From contig JAWKHI010000009.1 in the NCBI GenBank assembly GCA_041394885.1, positions 1 to 64,000 on the forward strand: a stretch of 64,000 nucleotides of DNA. The letters run 5' to 3'. How positions within the stretch are numbered: position 1 is the stretch's first letter; every line of letters begins with the position of its first letter. The notes under the pieces were generated by a model. The model was given only the letters and a program-made list of their open reading frames with translations, searched no databases and was not told where the DNA came from. The translations under genes were made by a program, and so were the position numbers. Source of the stretch: DSOI01 sp041394885 (GTDB lineage Bacteria; Acidobacteriota; Terriglobia; Bryobacterales; Bryobacteraceae). This document shows, piece after piece, positions 21,086 through 30,984 of this stretch.

Positions 21086-22207
21086 ATGGCTGGTTGGAAT
21101 CGGCGTGAATTGTTGGCTGCGATGCTGGCGGGTCCCGTGGCAGGGGCTCCCGCCGCTCGTTCTGCACCCGTGGTTGTCGCCAAGTGCCCCTCCTACAAAC
21201 AGGATCAGGTGGCGCTGATGGACGCCATGTTTGACAAGCTGGGCGGGCTCGGCAGCCTCGTGAAAAACAAGACCGTCACCGTCAAGGTGAATCTCACCGG
21301 CAGCCCCGCGCTCAAGTTCCAGGGCAAGGCTCTCGGCGTCACCCACTACACCCATCCCGATCAAATCGCCGCCTTCGCCCATCTCTGCCAACGGGCCGGC
21401 GCTCGGCGCGTCCGCTTCGTGGAAAGCGCCTGGGCCACCGCCGGGCCGCTCGAGGACTACATGCTTGATTCCGGCTGGAACGTTCGCCGCATGAAAGCCG
21501 CGGCGTCCATCGCCGAATTCCGGAACACGAACGGATTGGGCCAGTTCGCCAAGTACGCCAAGTTCAAGGTGCCTGGCGGCGGCTCCATTTTTCCGTCCTA
21601 CACACTCAACGAAGCTTACGCGCAAACTGACGTGTTCGTGTCCATGGCCAAGCTCAAGAACCACGCCACCTGCGGCGTCACGCTCTCGATGAAGAATATC
21701 TTCGGCATCACCCCGGCTTCCATCTACGGTGATGACGCCGGCGAGCATGAGCCCAACGAAAAGCCTGAAAAGGGCCGCGTCAACGTCTGCCACCTCGGCA
21801 AACGCCAGCCCGCCTCCATCGCGGACCCGGAAAAAAACCGGTCCTCGTCCCGCGAGGCCAGCGAGCGCATGCCGCGCATCACCGCCGAACTCGTCGCCGC
21901 CCGGCCCATCGATCTCGCCATCGTCGACGGCATCGAGACCGTCACCGGCGGTGAGGGCCCTTGGATTCGCGGATTGCGGTACGTCAACCCCGGCGTCATG
22001 ATCGCCGGCCTCAACCCCGTCTGCACCGACACCGTCGCCACCGCCATCATGGGATACAACCCGCGGGATAGGCGCGCCGGAGCTTTCGCCAAATGTGAGA
22101 ACACTTTGCTCCTGGCCGAACAAATGGGCCTCGGATCGGCCGATCTGAAGGCGATCGAGGTGCGTGGGACGCCGATAAGTGAATCGATGTTCTCTTTTGC
22201 CGGATAG
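21086..22207 (+). CDS. DUF362-domain protein with a probable Tat signal
   Basis: The start is set at ATG 21086, preceded by GGAG at 21074-21077, giving 373 aa. The N-terminus (WNRRELLAAMLAGPVAGAPAA) has a twin-arginine-like RR and a hydrophobic stretch. The DUF362 core includes VTVKVNLTGSP, the segment VFVSMAKLKNHATCGVTLSM and LAIVDGIETVTGGEGPW near the C-terminus. DUF362 proteins often occur with Fe-S enzymes, but no Fe-S motif is present here. The function is unknown. Confidence 0.8.
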   Translation: MAGWNRRELLAAMLAGPVAGAPAARSAPVVVAKCPSYKQDQVALMDAMFDKLGGLGSLVKNKTVTVKVNLTGSPALKFQGKALGVTHYTHPDQIAAFAHLCQRAGARRVRFVESAWATAGPLEDYMLDSGWNVRRMKAAASIAEFRNTNGLGQFAKYAKFKVPGGGSIFPSYTLNEAYAQTDVFVSMAKLKNHATCGVTLSMKNIFGITPASIYGDDAGEHEPNEKPEKGRVNVCHLGKRQPASIADPEKNRSSSREASERMPRITAELVAARPIDLAIVDGIETVTGGEGPWIRGLRYVNPGVMIAGLNPVCTDTVATAIMGYNPRDRRAGAFAKCENTLLLAEQMGLGSADLKAIEVRGTPISESMFSFAG

Positions 22208-22247
22208 ATCGTACTACGGCTGTATCTGACACGGCTGTCCCGAAACT

Positions 22248-23090
22248 ATGTTGCCTTGGCCCAAGATCACCCTCATCGCCGTCGTCGACATTCTTGTCAC
22301 GGCCTTCCTCATCTATCAGTTCCTGCTGATGGTGCGCGGCCGCCGCGCGGCTCAGGTGCTCGCCGGGCTTTCCGTGCTGTTCGGTATCTACGTGGTGGCG
22401 CTTGCCTCGAACCTCGACCTGCTTCGCAGCCTGCTCGAGACCGTTGCCCCATACACCGCCTTCGGACTGATCGTCGTCTTCCAGTCGGAAATTCGGCGCG
22501 TGCTCGCCCAGCTCGGCCGCAAGGGTTGGACCGGTTTCGGCGGCCGGTTGAAACGCCAGGAGTTCGTCGAAGAGATCCTCGGCGCCCTCGAGCAGTTGGT
22601 GCGCACCAAGACCGGCGCCTTGATCGTCCTCGAGCGCTATAGCGGTCTCCGTTCGTTCGTGGAAAGCGGCGTCGCCCTCGACGCGGCTCTTTCGCAGGAG
22701 CTTCTCGTCGCCATCTTCCAGCCGCGCGGCGCCCTCCACGATGGGGCCGTCATCATCCAGGCCGAACGAATTTCCGCCGCTGCCTGCTTCCTCCCGCTCA
22801 GCATGAATCCGGCCCTCATGAGCACGCTCGGAACGCGTCATCGCGCCGCCATCGGTATTACCGAGGAGACCGACTGCCTTGCGCTTGTGGTTTCCGAGGA
22901 AACCGGAACGCTCTCCGCCGCCGCCTTCGGGCAGATCGAACGCGAACTCACCATCCAGCAGATGGAAGCGCTGATTCTCAAGCATATGGGGGGGCGCACC
23001 CGGGAACAAGCCCTGGCCAGCGAAGAGCACGACGAGGAAGAGTCCCCCACCGCCGGCCGCCCCACGCCCGTCAAGACGAGGACCGGATGA
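22248..23090 (+). CDS. cdaA: Diadenylate cyclase CdaA
   Basis: This 280-aa membrane protein makes c-di-AMP from ATP. Three N-terminal TM helices (about 8-29, 35-53 and 67-79) precede the DAC domain, which has the catalytic DGA motif (D165) and RHR (R197-H198-R199). A variable, acidic C-terminal tail follows. Immediate neighbours cdaR and glmM reproduce the cda-glm operon known from Firmicutes, where CdaR and GlmM modulate cyclase activity. Confidence 0.95.
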   Translation: MLPWPKITLIAVVDILVTAFLIYQFLLMVRGRRAAQVLAGLSVLFGIYVVALASNLDLLRSLLETVAPYTAFGLIVVFQSEIRRVLAQLGRKGWTGFGGRLKRQEFVEEILGALEQLVRTKTGALIVLERYSGLRSFVESGVALDAALSQELLVAIFQPRGALHDGAVIIQAERISAAACFLPLSMNPALMSTLGTRHRAAIGITEETDCLALVVSEETGTLSAAAFGQIERELTIQQMEALILKHMGGRTREQALASEEHDEEESPTAGRPTPVKTRTG

Positions 23091-23154
23091 CCCGTACTCT
23101 CCTGTCCTTTTCGGGGCCCCCGCCGCATCCACATCCCTGCCGAACAGAATCCTC

Positions 23155-23823
23155 ATGCTCCGCCTGATCACAAACCGCTGGCCCTATAAGCTCTTCTCTC
23201 TTGCCGCCGCGGCCTTGCTTTGGCTGGTTCTGGTCGAGGAGCCGGAAGTCTCCACTTCCATCCTCGTCCCCGTGCAGTATCGCAACATGCCTAAAGATCT
23301 GGAGATTAGCTCCGATGTTAGGGACAGGATCCACGTGGAAGTGCGCGGCCCGGCTTCGAAGTTGACGCCGGCTCGATTGGACGACGCCTCCGTGGTGATG
23401 GATCTCGGGTTCGTCGGCCGCGCCGGGGAAAGAACCTTCCCGGTCAAGGACAACATGCACCTGCCCGGTGGTGTCGCCTTGGATCGCGCCGTGCCCGCCC
23501 AGGTTCGCGTTCGTTTTGAGAAGCGCGTTACTCGCGAGGTACCGGTCGTCGTGAGGATTGGCTCGCCGCCGCGGGGCTACGAGATTGTCTCCCAGCAGGT
23601 GGCGCCAGGACGTGTGAGATTGGTCGGCCCGGAAAGCCGGGTTCGCGAAGTAGAGTCGGTCGAAACCGACCCAGTCGATTTGACGGATACGGATGAATCA
23701 CCCAAAGAAACGGAGGAGTTTCTCGTTAAAACCTACGTGGCCGATCCGCAGGTGCGCGTCGACGGCGATGGCCGTGTCGCCGTGCGCGTGCAGTTGGCCC
23801 GGATCGGAGCGGCCGGGAAATGA
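23155..23823 (+). CDS. cdaR: CdaR/YbbR-domain regulator of CdaA
   Basis: The 222-aa protein has one N-terminal TM helix (WPYKLFSLAAAALLWLVLV) and an extracytoplasmic beta-rich part with YbbR repeats (IHVEVRGPASKLTPARLDDA; VRLVGPESRVREVESVETDP). In Firmicutes YbbR/CdaR binds CdaA and changes its activity. It follows cdaA by 64 bp and precedes glmM by 9 bp. Confidence 0.9.
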   Translation: MLRLITNRWPYKLFSLAAAALLWLVLVEEPEVSTSILVPVQYRNMPKDLEISSDVRDRIHVEVRGPASKLTPARLDDASVVMDLGFVGRAGERTFPVKDNMHLPGGVALDRAVPAQVRVRFEKRVTREVPVVVRIGSPPRGYEIVSQQVAPGRVRLVGPESRVREVESVETDPVDLTDTDESPKETEEFLVKTYVADPQVRVDGDGRVAVRVQLARIGAAGK

Positions 23824-23832
23824 TACAGACCT

Positions 23833-25176
23833 GTGAGCAGACAACTTTTCGGAACGGATGGAATTCGCGGCGTAGCGGGTGAGTACCCGCTCGATCCGCA
23901 GACAGTGCATGCCGTTGGACTCGCCCTCGGCAATTGGTGCGTCAATCATCCCCATGCGGGCGCCGATGCCGGAGTGGTGATCGGGATGGACACACGCGAG
24001 TCCGGCGAATGGATCGCGGGCCAGTTGGCCGGCGGTCTCGCCGCCGCCGGTGTCAGCGCCCGGCTCGCCGGCGTCATCACCACACCCGGCGTCGCCTACC
24101 TCACCCACGACGATGGTTTCGCCGCCGGCGTCATGATCTCGGCCTCTCACAATCCGTTTCAGGACAATGGCATCAAGATTTTCGGTCCCACCGGGTACAA
24201 ACTCCCGGACGCCGAAGAACTGGCCATCGAGAAAGACATCCTCAGCCTGCGCGGGACCCCTGTTTCCACGCTCGCCCTCACGCCCGAGCCGGAACTCGAC
24301 GAGCAATACATCGAGCACCTGGCCTCCGCCTTCCGGGGTTCCCTCGAAGGCCGCACCGTCGTCCTCGATTGCGGCAACGGCGCCGCTTTTCGCCTGGCCC
24401 CCGATCTCCTCCGGCGGCTCGGAGCCCGTGTTGTCGCGATCGGCTGCGATCCAACCGGCCGAAACATCAATCTCGAATGCGGCGCTACCCACGTCGAGTC
24501 GCTGCGCCGCCGAGTGGTCGAAGAGAACGCCGACGCCGGGTTTGCCTTCGATGGCGATGCCGACCGCTGCATTGCCGTCGCCTCCTCGGGCAAGGTTGTC
24601 GATGGCGACGCCGTGCTGCTCATGGCCGGTGTCTATCTCAAGTCCCGCGGGGAGCTGACCGGCGACGTCGTCGTCGCAACCGTCATGTCCAACCTGGGGC
24701 TCCAGAAGGCGCTCGCCGCCGCGGGCATCGAATTGGTGCGAACCGCCGTCGGGGACAAGTACGTCCTCGAAGAGATGGTTCGGCGTGGCGCCGCAGTCGG
24801 CGGTGAGCAATCCGGCCACGTCATCTTTCTTTCACAGGCCACCACCGGCGATGGTCTGCTCACCTGTCTGCGCGTGCTGGAAGTAATGGCCGCCACAGGC
24901 TCCTCGCTCGAAGATCTTACCGGCGCGTTGGAAATCTATCCGCAGACGCTCGTCAACGTGCGTGTCAAAGAGCGCCGCCCCCTGGCGGAACTGGTCGCCG
25001 TCAACGCCGCCATCCAGCAAGCCGAGGCGGCCTTGGGCGCTGACGGCCGCGTTCTCGTCCGCTTTTCCGGCACCGAACCGCTCGCCCGCGTCATGGTCGA
25101 AGGCCCCACCATCGAGTCCGTCTCGAACCATGCCAACCAGATCGCCGGCGTCATCCGCTCCGAACTCGGCGGCTAA
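23833..25176 (+). CDS. glmM: Phosphoglucosamine mutase GlmM
   Basis: The 447-aa enzyme converts glucosamine-6-phosphate to glucosamine-1-phosphate for peptidoglycan precursors. It shows the N-terminal FGTDGIRGVAGEYPL, the phosphoserine loop ISASHNPFQDNG (Ser105), the metal loop FDGDADRC, the sugar-binding GGEQSGHVI and the C-terminal phosphate loop RFSGTEPLARVMVEG. The start is GTG. It ends the cdaA-cdaR-glmM operon and therefore links c-di-AMP to cell-wall synthesis. Confidence 0.96.
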   Translation: MSRQLFGTDGIRGVAGEYPLDPQTVHAVGLALGNWCVNHPHAGADAGVVIGMDTRESGEWIAGQLAGGLAAAGVSARLAGVITTPGVAYLTHDDGFAAGVMISASHNPFQDNGIKIFGPTGYKLPDAEELAIEKDILSLRGTPVSTLALTPEPELDEQYIEHLASAFRGSLEGRTVVLDCGNGAAFRLAPDLLRRLGARVVAIGCDPTGRNINLECGATHVESLRRRVVEENADAGFAFDGDADRCIAVASSGKVVDGDAVLLMAGVYLKSRGELTGDVVVATVMSNLGLQKALAAAGIELVRTAVGDKYVLEEMVRRGAAVGGEQSGHVIFLSQATTGDGLLTCLRVLEVMAATGSSLEDLTGALEIYPQTLVNVRVKERRPLAELVAVNAAIQQAEAALGADGRVLVRFSGTEPLARVMVEGPTIESVSNHANQIAGVIRSELGG

Positions 25177-25179
25177 CGA

Positions 25180-25267
25180 GCCGGCACAGGGCGGGGCGCC
25201 CTTTGAGGCAGCACCCTCGACAGAAGGGGCTCCGCCGCCCCAGCTCCGTTGTACCGGCGCGTCCTAA
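25180..25267. repeat. Intergenic repeat element, copy 1
   Basis: A segment beginning GCCGGCACAGGGCGGGGCG and ending CAGCTCCGTTGTACCGGCG plus GTCCTAA has inverted ends (GCCGGCACA versus TGTACCGGC). A second copy of the same layout is at 28928-29002. It starts right after the glmM stop codon. Confidence 0.7.
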
Positions 25268-25588
25268 CAGGAGCGGCCAAGTTCGCGAAATTTCGAAATC
25301 ATCGGAAAAGCCCCTATCCGGCTCATCCACCGGCACTTCATCCGGGTAGGGCCGCCCATCGCCCCCGCGCGGGTTTCCGCATGGTCCGCCCGTCCCGGCT
25401 AGGATCGCAGCGGGTGCGCCGCAGTTCGTGACGCCTCTCGACGGCACCCGGGATCGGCATCGCAATCGATCGGAACAAACCCAACTAAGTCTAGCGAGAT
25501 CAGCTACTTCTCCGAATAAACAAACCCGATTCGAACCCATCCCCGCACCTTCCCGCGCCCCCCTTCCGCAGGCGCTCCCAAAGTGCGT
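25268..25588. other. Intergenic stretch without a recognised gene
   Basis: The DNA between the repeat element and the amino-acid permease promoter holds no credible ORF with coding character. A GATTCGAACCC string near 25530 resembles a reversed tRNA T-arm, but no tRNA can be folded around it. I see no other structure. Confidence 0.5.
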
Positions 25589-25612
25589 TACAATCGGCTC
25601 TTTCCAGGAGGA
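25589..25612 (+). promoter_or_regulatory. -10 box and Shine-Dalgarno of the permease gene
   Basis: TACAAT at 25589-25594 is a good -10. AGGAGGA at 25606-25612 lies 6 nt before ATG 25619 and fixes that start rather than the upstream in-frame ATG 25583. Confidence 0.5.
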
Positions 25613-25618
25613 CCCTGC

Positions 25619-27064
25619 ATGAGCCTTTTTGCTGTCAAACCTGTCGATCAGGTGATGGCCGATTCCGAGCACGGCGAACACAAACTGGTGCGGTCTCTCA
25701 CCGCCTCCAGCCTCATCGCACTCGGTATCGGCGCCATCATTGGCGCGGGATTGTTTTCCCTCACCGGTCTGGCAGCTGCCCAAAACGCCGGTCCCGCTGT
25801 CGTACTCTCGATGATTGTCGCCGCCATCGGGTGCGCTTTCGCTGGACTTTGCTACAGCGAATTTTCCTGCATGATTCCCGTCGCCGGTAGCGCCTATACC
25901 TACGCCTACACCACCATGGGCGAATGGCTCGCTTGGATCATCGGATGGGATCTCGTCCTCGAGTACGCCGTCGGCGCCGCAACCGTATCGATCAGTTGGT
26001 CAGCCTACGTCGTCTCCCTCCTGCATGACTTCGGCATCGATCTCCCACCCCAACTGGTCGCCTCGCCGCTCGAGCCCCTCACGCTTGCCGACGGATCCAC
26101 TATCCACGGCATGATGAACCTCCCCGCCATCCTCATCATCTGTCTCATCACCGCTCTCCTGATGATTGGCACCAAAGAGTCCGCCCGTACCAATGCCATC
26201 ATCGTCTTCATCAAGGTGACGGTGGTGATCGTCTTCATCGTCCTCGGATGGTCCTACATCAACCCCGTCAACTACACCCCCTTCATCCCGCCCAACACCG
26301 GCCAGTTCGGCCAATTCGGTTTCAGCGGCATCATGGCCGGCGCGGGCGTCATCTTCTTCGCCTACATCGGATTCGACGCCGTCTCCACCGCCGCTCAGGA
26401 AGCCAAGAATCCGCAACGCGACATGCCCATCGGAATCATCGGGTCGCTCGTCATCTGCACCATTCTTTACGTTGCCTTCGCCTACGTGATGACCGGCATG
26501 GTCCACTACACCGAACTCGGCGTCGCGGCTCCGGTTGCCGTCGCCGTCGACAAAACGCCCTACGCCTGGTTGATCGTCGCCGTCAAGCTCGGCATCATCG
26601 CCGGATTCACTTCCGTGATTCTCGTCATGCTGCTCGGCCAGTCCCGCGTCTTCTACTCCATGTCGCGCGACGGTCTGCTGCCCAAGGTCTTCTCGGAGGT
26701 CCATCCCAAGTGGCGGACGCCGTGGAAGTCCAACCTGCTCCTGCTCGCGCTCCTGGTGCCATTGGCCGGATTCCTGCCCCTCCAGATCGTGGGGCACATG
26801 ACCTCCATCGGCACCCTGTTCGCCTTCGTGATCGTCTGCGCCGCCGTCCTCATCATGCGGCGCACCAACCCAGATCGCGAGCGGCCCTTCAAGGCTCCGC
26901 TGGTGCCCTTGGTGCCTATCCTCGGAATACTGTCGAACTTCGCGATGATGTATTCGCTCGGTCTCGACAACTGGATTCGGCTGGGCGTTTGGCTCGCCAT
27001 CGGGCAGGTGATCTTCTTCCTCTACAGCCGTAAGCACAGCCGCCTCACTGCGGGCAAAAGCTAG
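25619..27064 (+). CDS. APC-superfamily amino-acid permease (cationic amino-acid transporter type)
   Basis: With ATG 25619 the product is 481 aa with about twelve TM helices. The first shows the APC substrate motif IALGIGAIIGAGLFSLTGLAA, and later segments include GVIFFAYIGFDAVSTAAQEAKNPQRDMPIGI, the consensus following TM6. The C-terminal helices (NFAMMYSLGLDNWIRLGVWL) match the YfnA/CAT-like group. It probably imports amino acids by proton symport. It is monocistronic with its own promoter and a strong SD. Confidence 0.88.
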   Translation: MSLFAVKPVDQVMADSEHGEHKLVRSLTASSLIALGIGAIIGAGLFSLTGLAAAQNAGPAVVLSMIVAAIGCAFAGLCYSEFSCMIPVAGSAYTYAYTTMGEWLAWIIGWDLVLEYAVGAATVSISWSAYVVSLLHDFGIDLPPQLVASPLEPLTLADGSTIHGMMNLPAILIICLITALLMIGTKESARTNAIIVFIKVTVVIVFIVLGWSYINPVNYTPFIPPNTGQFGQFGFSGIMAGAGVIFFAYIGFDAVSTAAQEAKNPQRDMPIGIIGSLVICTILYVAFAYVMTGMVHYTELGVAAPVAVAVDKTPYAWLIVAVKLGIIAGFTSVILVMLLGQSRVFYSMSRDGLLPKVFSEVHPKWRTPWKSNLLLLALLVPLAGFLPLQIVGHMTSIGTLFAFVIVCAAVLIMRRTNPDRERPFKAPLVPLVPILGILSNFAMMYSLGLDNWIRLGVWLAIGQVIFFLYSRKHSRLTAGKS

Positions 27065-27105
27065 CACGGGACAACGACTGCCCTATACTGGTAATTGGAT
27101 GATGT

Positions 27106-27123
27106 CTGCCCTCTTCCGGGCAG
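27106..27123. other. Hairpin in the ffh leader
   Basis: CTGCCC (27106-27111) and GGGCAG (27118-27123) form a 6-bp stem with a 6-nt loop about 40 bp before the ffh ATG. There is no T-run after it, so it is not a terminator. TATACT at 27084-27089 could be the -10 box of ffh. Confidence 0.35.
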
Positions 27124-27164
27124 CCCGAGTCCAATTCTCCTGACAGCAACCTGGAAGCGGGACC

Positions 27165-28577
<1,413 letters not shown>

Positions 28578-28667
28578 ACGCCGGTCTTTTGAACCCCAGC
28601 ACGAGCGGATTCGCGGACTGCTACGATAGTTAGAAGCGCAAAATTGCAAGGAGATCGATAGAGCAAG

Positions 28668-28928
28668 ATGTTACGTATTCGTTTGGCCCGTTTCGGCGCC
28701 AAGAAAAAGCCGACTTACCGGCTCGTGGTGATCGAGAACACCAGTGGCCGCGATAGCCGCTGTGTCGAAGTTGTCGGCCACTATAACCCCGTCGCCGATC
28801 CCGCCGTCGTGGACCTGAAGCACGACCGGATCAGCCACTGGATGAAGCACGGCGCACAGCCGTCCGACACCGTCACACGGCTTTTGAAGAGCAGCCCGCC
28901 CGCGGTGGAAGCACCGGCGGCGACCTAG
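28668..28928 (+). CDS. rpsP: 30S ribosomal protein S16
   Basis: The 86-aa S16 protein starts MLRIRLARFGAKKKPTYRL and continues with the conserved VEVVGHYNPVADP and RISHWMKHGAQPSDTV. The SD AAGGAG lies in the leader. The tail is slightly Pro/Ala-rich. The TAG stop overlaps the first base of the intergenic repeat copy 2, which separates it from khpA. Confidence 0.97.
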   Translation: MLRIRLARFGAKKKPTYRLVVIENTSGRDSRCVEVVGHYNPVADPAVVDLKHDRISHWMKHGAQPSDTVTRLLKSSPPAVEAPAAT

Positions 28929-29002
28929 CCGGCGCAGGGCGGGGCGCCCTTGAGGCGGCAAAGGATCCGCCGCACCAGCTCCGTTGTGCCGGCGAGTCCT
29001 TA
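28928..29002. repeat. Intergenic repeat element, copy 2
   Basis: It starts GCCGGCGCAGGGCGGGGCG and ends CAGCTCCGTTGTGCCGGCG plus GTCCTTA. It shares both ends and the GGGGCGCCCT and CCAGCTCCGTTGT blocks with 25180-25267, with an 11-13 bp shorter middle. Confidence 0.7.
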
Positions 29003-29073
29003 GAAGAGTAACCACCACGAAACGGACTTTCGATTGAGCCTTTTGGCTCCCGTAACGTGTTATATTCAGAACA

Positions 29074-29089
29074 GATAGCGGGAGCTATC
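29074..29089 (+). promoter_or_regulatory. Hairpin presenting the khpA Shine-Dalgarno in its loop
   Basis: GATAGC (29074-29079), loop GGGA, GCTATC (29084-29089) is a perfect 6-bp stem. The GGGAG Shine-Dalgarno occupies the loop and first stem base, 9 nt before the khpA ATG at 29094. Confidence 0.5.
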
Positions 29090-29093
29090 CTTT

Positions 29094-29339
29094 ATGGCAG
29101 CGTTGGGAATCAAAGAACTGGTTGAAGAAATTGCGAAGGCTCTCGTTGACATCCCCGACGAGGTTGTAGTTCGAGAAGTGCAGGGCGAGCAGGTTACCGT
29201 GCTCGAGCTGCGTGTCGCCCCGAGCGATCTCGGCAAGGTGATAGGGAAACAGGGGCGCACGGCGCGATCGGTGCGGACGCTCCTCGGTGCGGCTGGTATG
29301 AAACTCAACCGCCGCTTCACGCTCGAGATCCTGGAGTAA
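29094..29339 (+). CDS. khpA: RNA-binding KH-domain protein KhpA
   Basis: The 81-aa protein is a single KH domain. The core VLELRVAPSDLGKVIGKQGRTARSVRTLL contains the GKxG-type loop GKQG for RNA binding. It matches the KhpA/UPF0109 family usually encoded between rpsP and rimM. In Gram-positives KhpA partners KhpB in control of division. The 3' end carries a GGAG at 29333-29336 that probably serves rimM. Confidence 0.95.
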   Translation: MAALGIKELVEEIAKALVDIPDEVVVREVQGEQVTVLELRVAPSDLGKVIGKQGRTARSVRTLLGAAGMKLNRRFTLEILE

Positions 29340-29344
29340 ACGGT

Positions 29345-29878
29345 CTGCCGGAAGCGGGCGATCGCGTCGCCGACCAATGGGTCATCCTCGCTCACCTCGG
29401 CCGGACGCGCGGCCGCACCGGTGAGATTCTCGCCTTCGGCCATGCACGGGACGACGCTGGGTGGTATCGCGATCGCACCGTAACTTTGCTGCCCTCCGGC
29501 AGGCAGATGCGCATCGCCGAGGCTTGGCTCCACAACGGCCGGCTCGTCATCAAGTTCGACGGTGTCGACTCGATCAGCGACGCCGAAGCCTTTCGCGGCC
29601 AGGATGTTGCGATTCCCAAAAGCCAACGGGACGCCGCCGGCGAAGGCGAGTACTATTACGCCGATCTGGTCGGCTGCGAAATGGTTTCGGATGTGTCCGG
29701 GGAGTCCTACGGAGAGGTTACCGGCTGGTTTGAAGCGGCTCCCGGGTCTCCCGTGCTACTCGAAGTAGGACCCATGCTGGTGCCGTTCGTGCCGGCCATC
29801 TGCGTCAAGGTCGAACTCGATCGCCGGCGAATCCGGGTCCGGCTGCCGGATGGCTTGAGGGAACTGAACGAGCGATGA
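29345..29878 (+). CDS. rimM: Ribosome maturation factor RimM, probable CTG start
   Basis: The N-terminal RimM domain (VILAHLGRTRGRTGEILAF) is encoded in frame upstream of the first ATG/GTG/TTG-type codon (TTG 29486), so the true start must lie earlier. No ATG, GTG or TTG exists in this frame between the khpA stop and that TTG. CTG 29345 has GGAG (29333-29336) 8 nt upstream and gives 177 aa, the normal RimM length. The PRC-barrel part follows (YYYADLVGCEMV, LEVGPMLVPFVPAIC). RimM helps 30S maturation by binding S19. The stop overlaps the trmD start (ATGA). Confidence 0.85.
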   Translation: MPEAGDRVADQWVILAHLGRTRGRTGEILAFGHARDDAGWYRDRTVTLLPSGRQMRIAEAWLHNGRLVIKFDGVDSISDAEAFRGQDVAIPKSQRDAAGEGEYYYADLVGCEMVSDVSGESYGEVTGWFEAAPGSPVLLEVGPMLVPFVPAICVKVELDRRRIRVRLPDGLRELNER

Positions 29879-30585
29879 TCTTCCACGTATTGACGATCTT
29901 CCCGGAGTACTTCTATGGGATGTTCGACCATGGCGTGGTCGGCCGCGCCGTCCGTGCCGGTGCGGTCACGGTCAACATCCACAACCTGCGGGATTGGACC
30001 TTCGATAAGCACAAGACCGTCGATGACAGGCCCTTCGGCGGCGGCGAAGGCATGCTGCTCAAACCTGAGCCCCTGTTTGCCGCCATCGAGTCCATCCTTC
30101 CTGGCCGCTCCGCCTCTGGGGCGAAAGTCGTGCTGCTGTCGGCTCAGGGAAAGCGTTTCGACCAGGCCGTGGCGCGGCGCCTGACCGCTTCCGCCGAGCT
30201 GTTGCTCATCTGCGGGCGCTATGAAGGGGTGGACGAACGCGTCGCCGAACATCTGGCCGACGAGGAATTGTCGATCGGGGATTACATACTGAGTGGCGGA
30301 GAACTGCCCGCGGCTGTGATAATAGATTGTATGTCCCGGCTGGTGCCGGGCGTGGTCGGCAATGAGGCGTCGACGGTGAATGAGTCGTTCCGGGAAGTGG
30401 ACGGCCGCCGGATGCTCGATTGCCCGCAGTATACGCGGCCGGCGGAGTTTCGCGGCTGGAAAGTGCCCGAGGTTTTGCTCGGTGGCAATCATGCTGGTAT
30501 CGCGGCTTGGCGCCGGGAAACGGCCCTTGCCAAAACAGCCCGCAATCGCCCGGACCTGCTGGGTGAGCCGGATTCCGAGATTTAG
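29875..30585 (+). CDS. trmD: tRNA (guanine-N1)-methyltransferase TrmD
   Basis: The 236-aa SPOUT enzyme methylates G37 of tRNAs. Visible signatures are MIFHVLTIFPEYF, DDRPFGGGEGMLLKPEPLF, LSAQGKRFDQ and the knotted SAM site ICGRYEGVDERV plus IGDYILSGGELPA. The C-terminal domain has TRPAEFRGWKVPEVLLGGNH. It overlaps rimM by 4 bp and is followed by rplS, the standard order. Confidence 0.97.
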   Translation: MIFHVLTIFPEYFYGMFDHGVVGRAVRAGAVTVNIHNLRDWTFDKHKTVDDRPFGGGEGMLLKPEPLFAAIESILPGRSASGAKVVLLSAQGKRFDQAVARRLTASAELLLICGRYEGVDERVAEHLADEELSIGDYILSGGELPAAVIIDCMSRLVPGVVGNEASTVNESFREVDGRRMLDCPQYTRPAEFRGWKVPEVLLGGNHAGIAAWRRETALAKTARNRPDLLGEPDSEI

Positions 30586-30618
30586 TTCGAGTTCGATTAC
30601 GCTAAGGAAGTGAGAGTC

Positions 30619-30978
30619 ATGTCCAACGCTCTGGTGGCGAAGATCGCCAACCAAAACATCCGCAGAGAGATACCGGAGTTGCGGCCGGGAGACACCATCA
30701 AGGTCCAGGTCAAGATCCGTGAAGGCGAAAAAGAGCGCCTCCAGGCCTTTGAAGGCACCATCATCGCCCAGAACAATTCCGGCGTCACCCACACCATCAC
30801 TGTGCGAAAGATCAGCTTCGGCCATGGCGTCGAGCGCATCTTTCCGGTTAACGCGCCCACCATCGAGAAAATCGAGTTGGTTCGCACCGGACGCGTCCGG
30901 CGCGCCAAGCTCTACTATCTCCGGAATCTGCGCGGGAAAGCCGCGCGGCTCAAAGAGCGCGAGCAGCCGCGCGGGTAA
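30619..30978 (+). CDS. rplS: 50S ribosomal protein L19
   Basis: With ATG 30619 (AAGGA at 30604-30608) the product is 119 aa. Conserved segments are FRPGDT-like RPGDTIKVQVKIREGEKERLQ, FEGTIIAQNNSGV, TVRKISFGHGVERIFPVN and KLYYLRNLRGKAARL. An in-frame GTG at 30610 is too close to the SD. L19 sits at the interface between ribosomal subunits. Confidence 0.97.
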   Translation: MSNALVAKIANQNIRREIPELRPGDTIKVQVKIREGEKERLQAFEGTIIAQNNSGVTHTITVRKISFGHGVERIFPVNAPTIEKIELVRTGRVRRAKLYYLRNLRGKAARLKEREQPRG

Positions 30979-30984
30979 TACGGG

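Noticed and set aside
25525..25540. GATTCGAACCC string like the T-arm of a minus-strand tRNA
   Set aside because: The flanking bases do not pair into T-, acceptor or anticodon stems and no CCA-side acceptor is seen.
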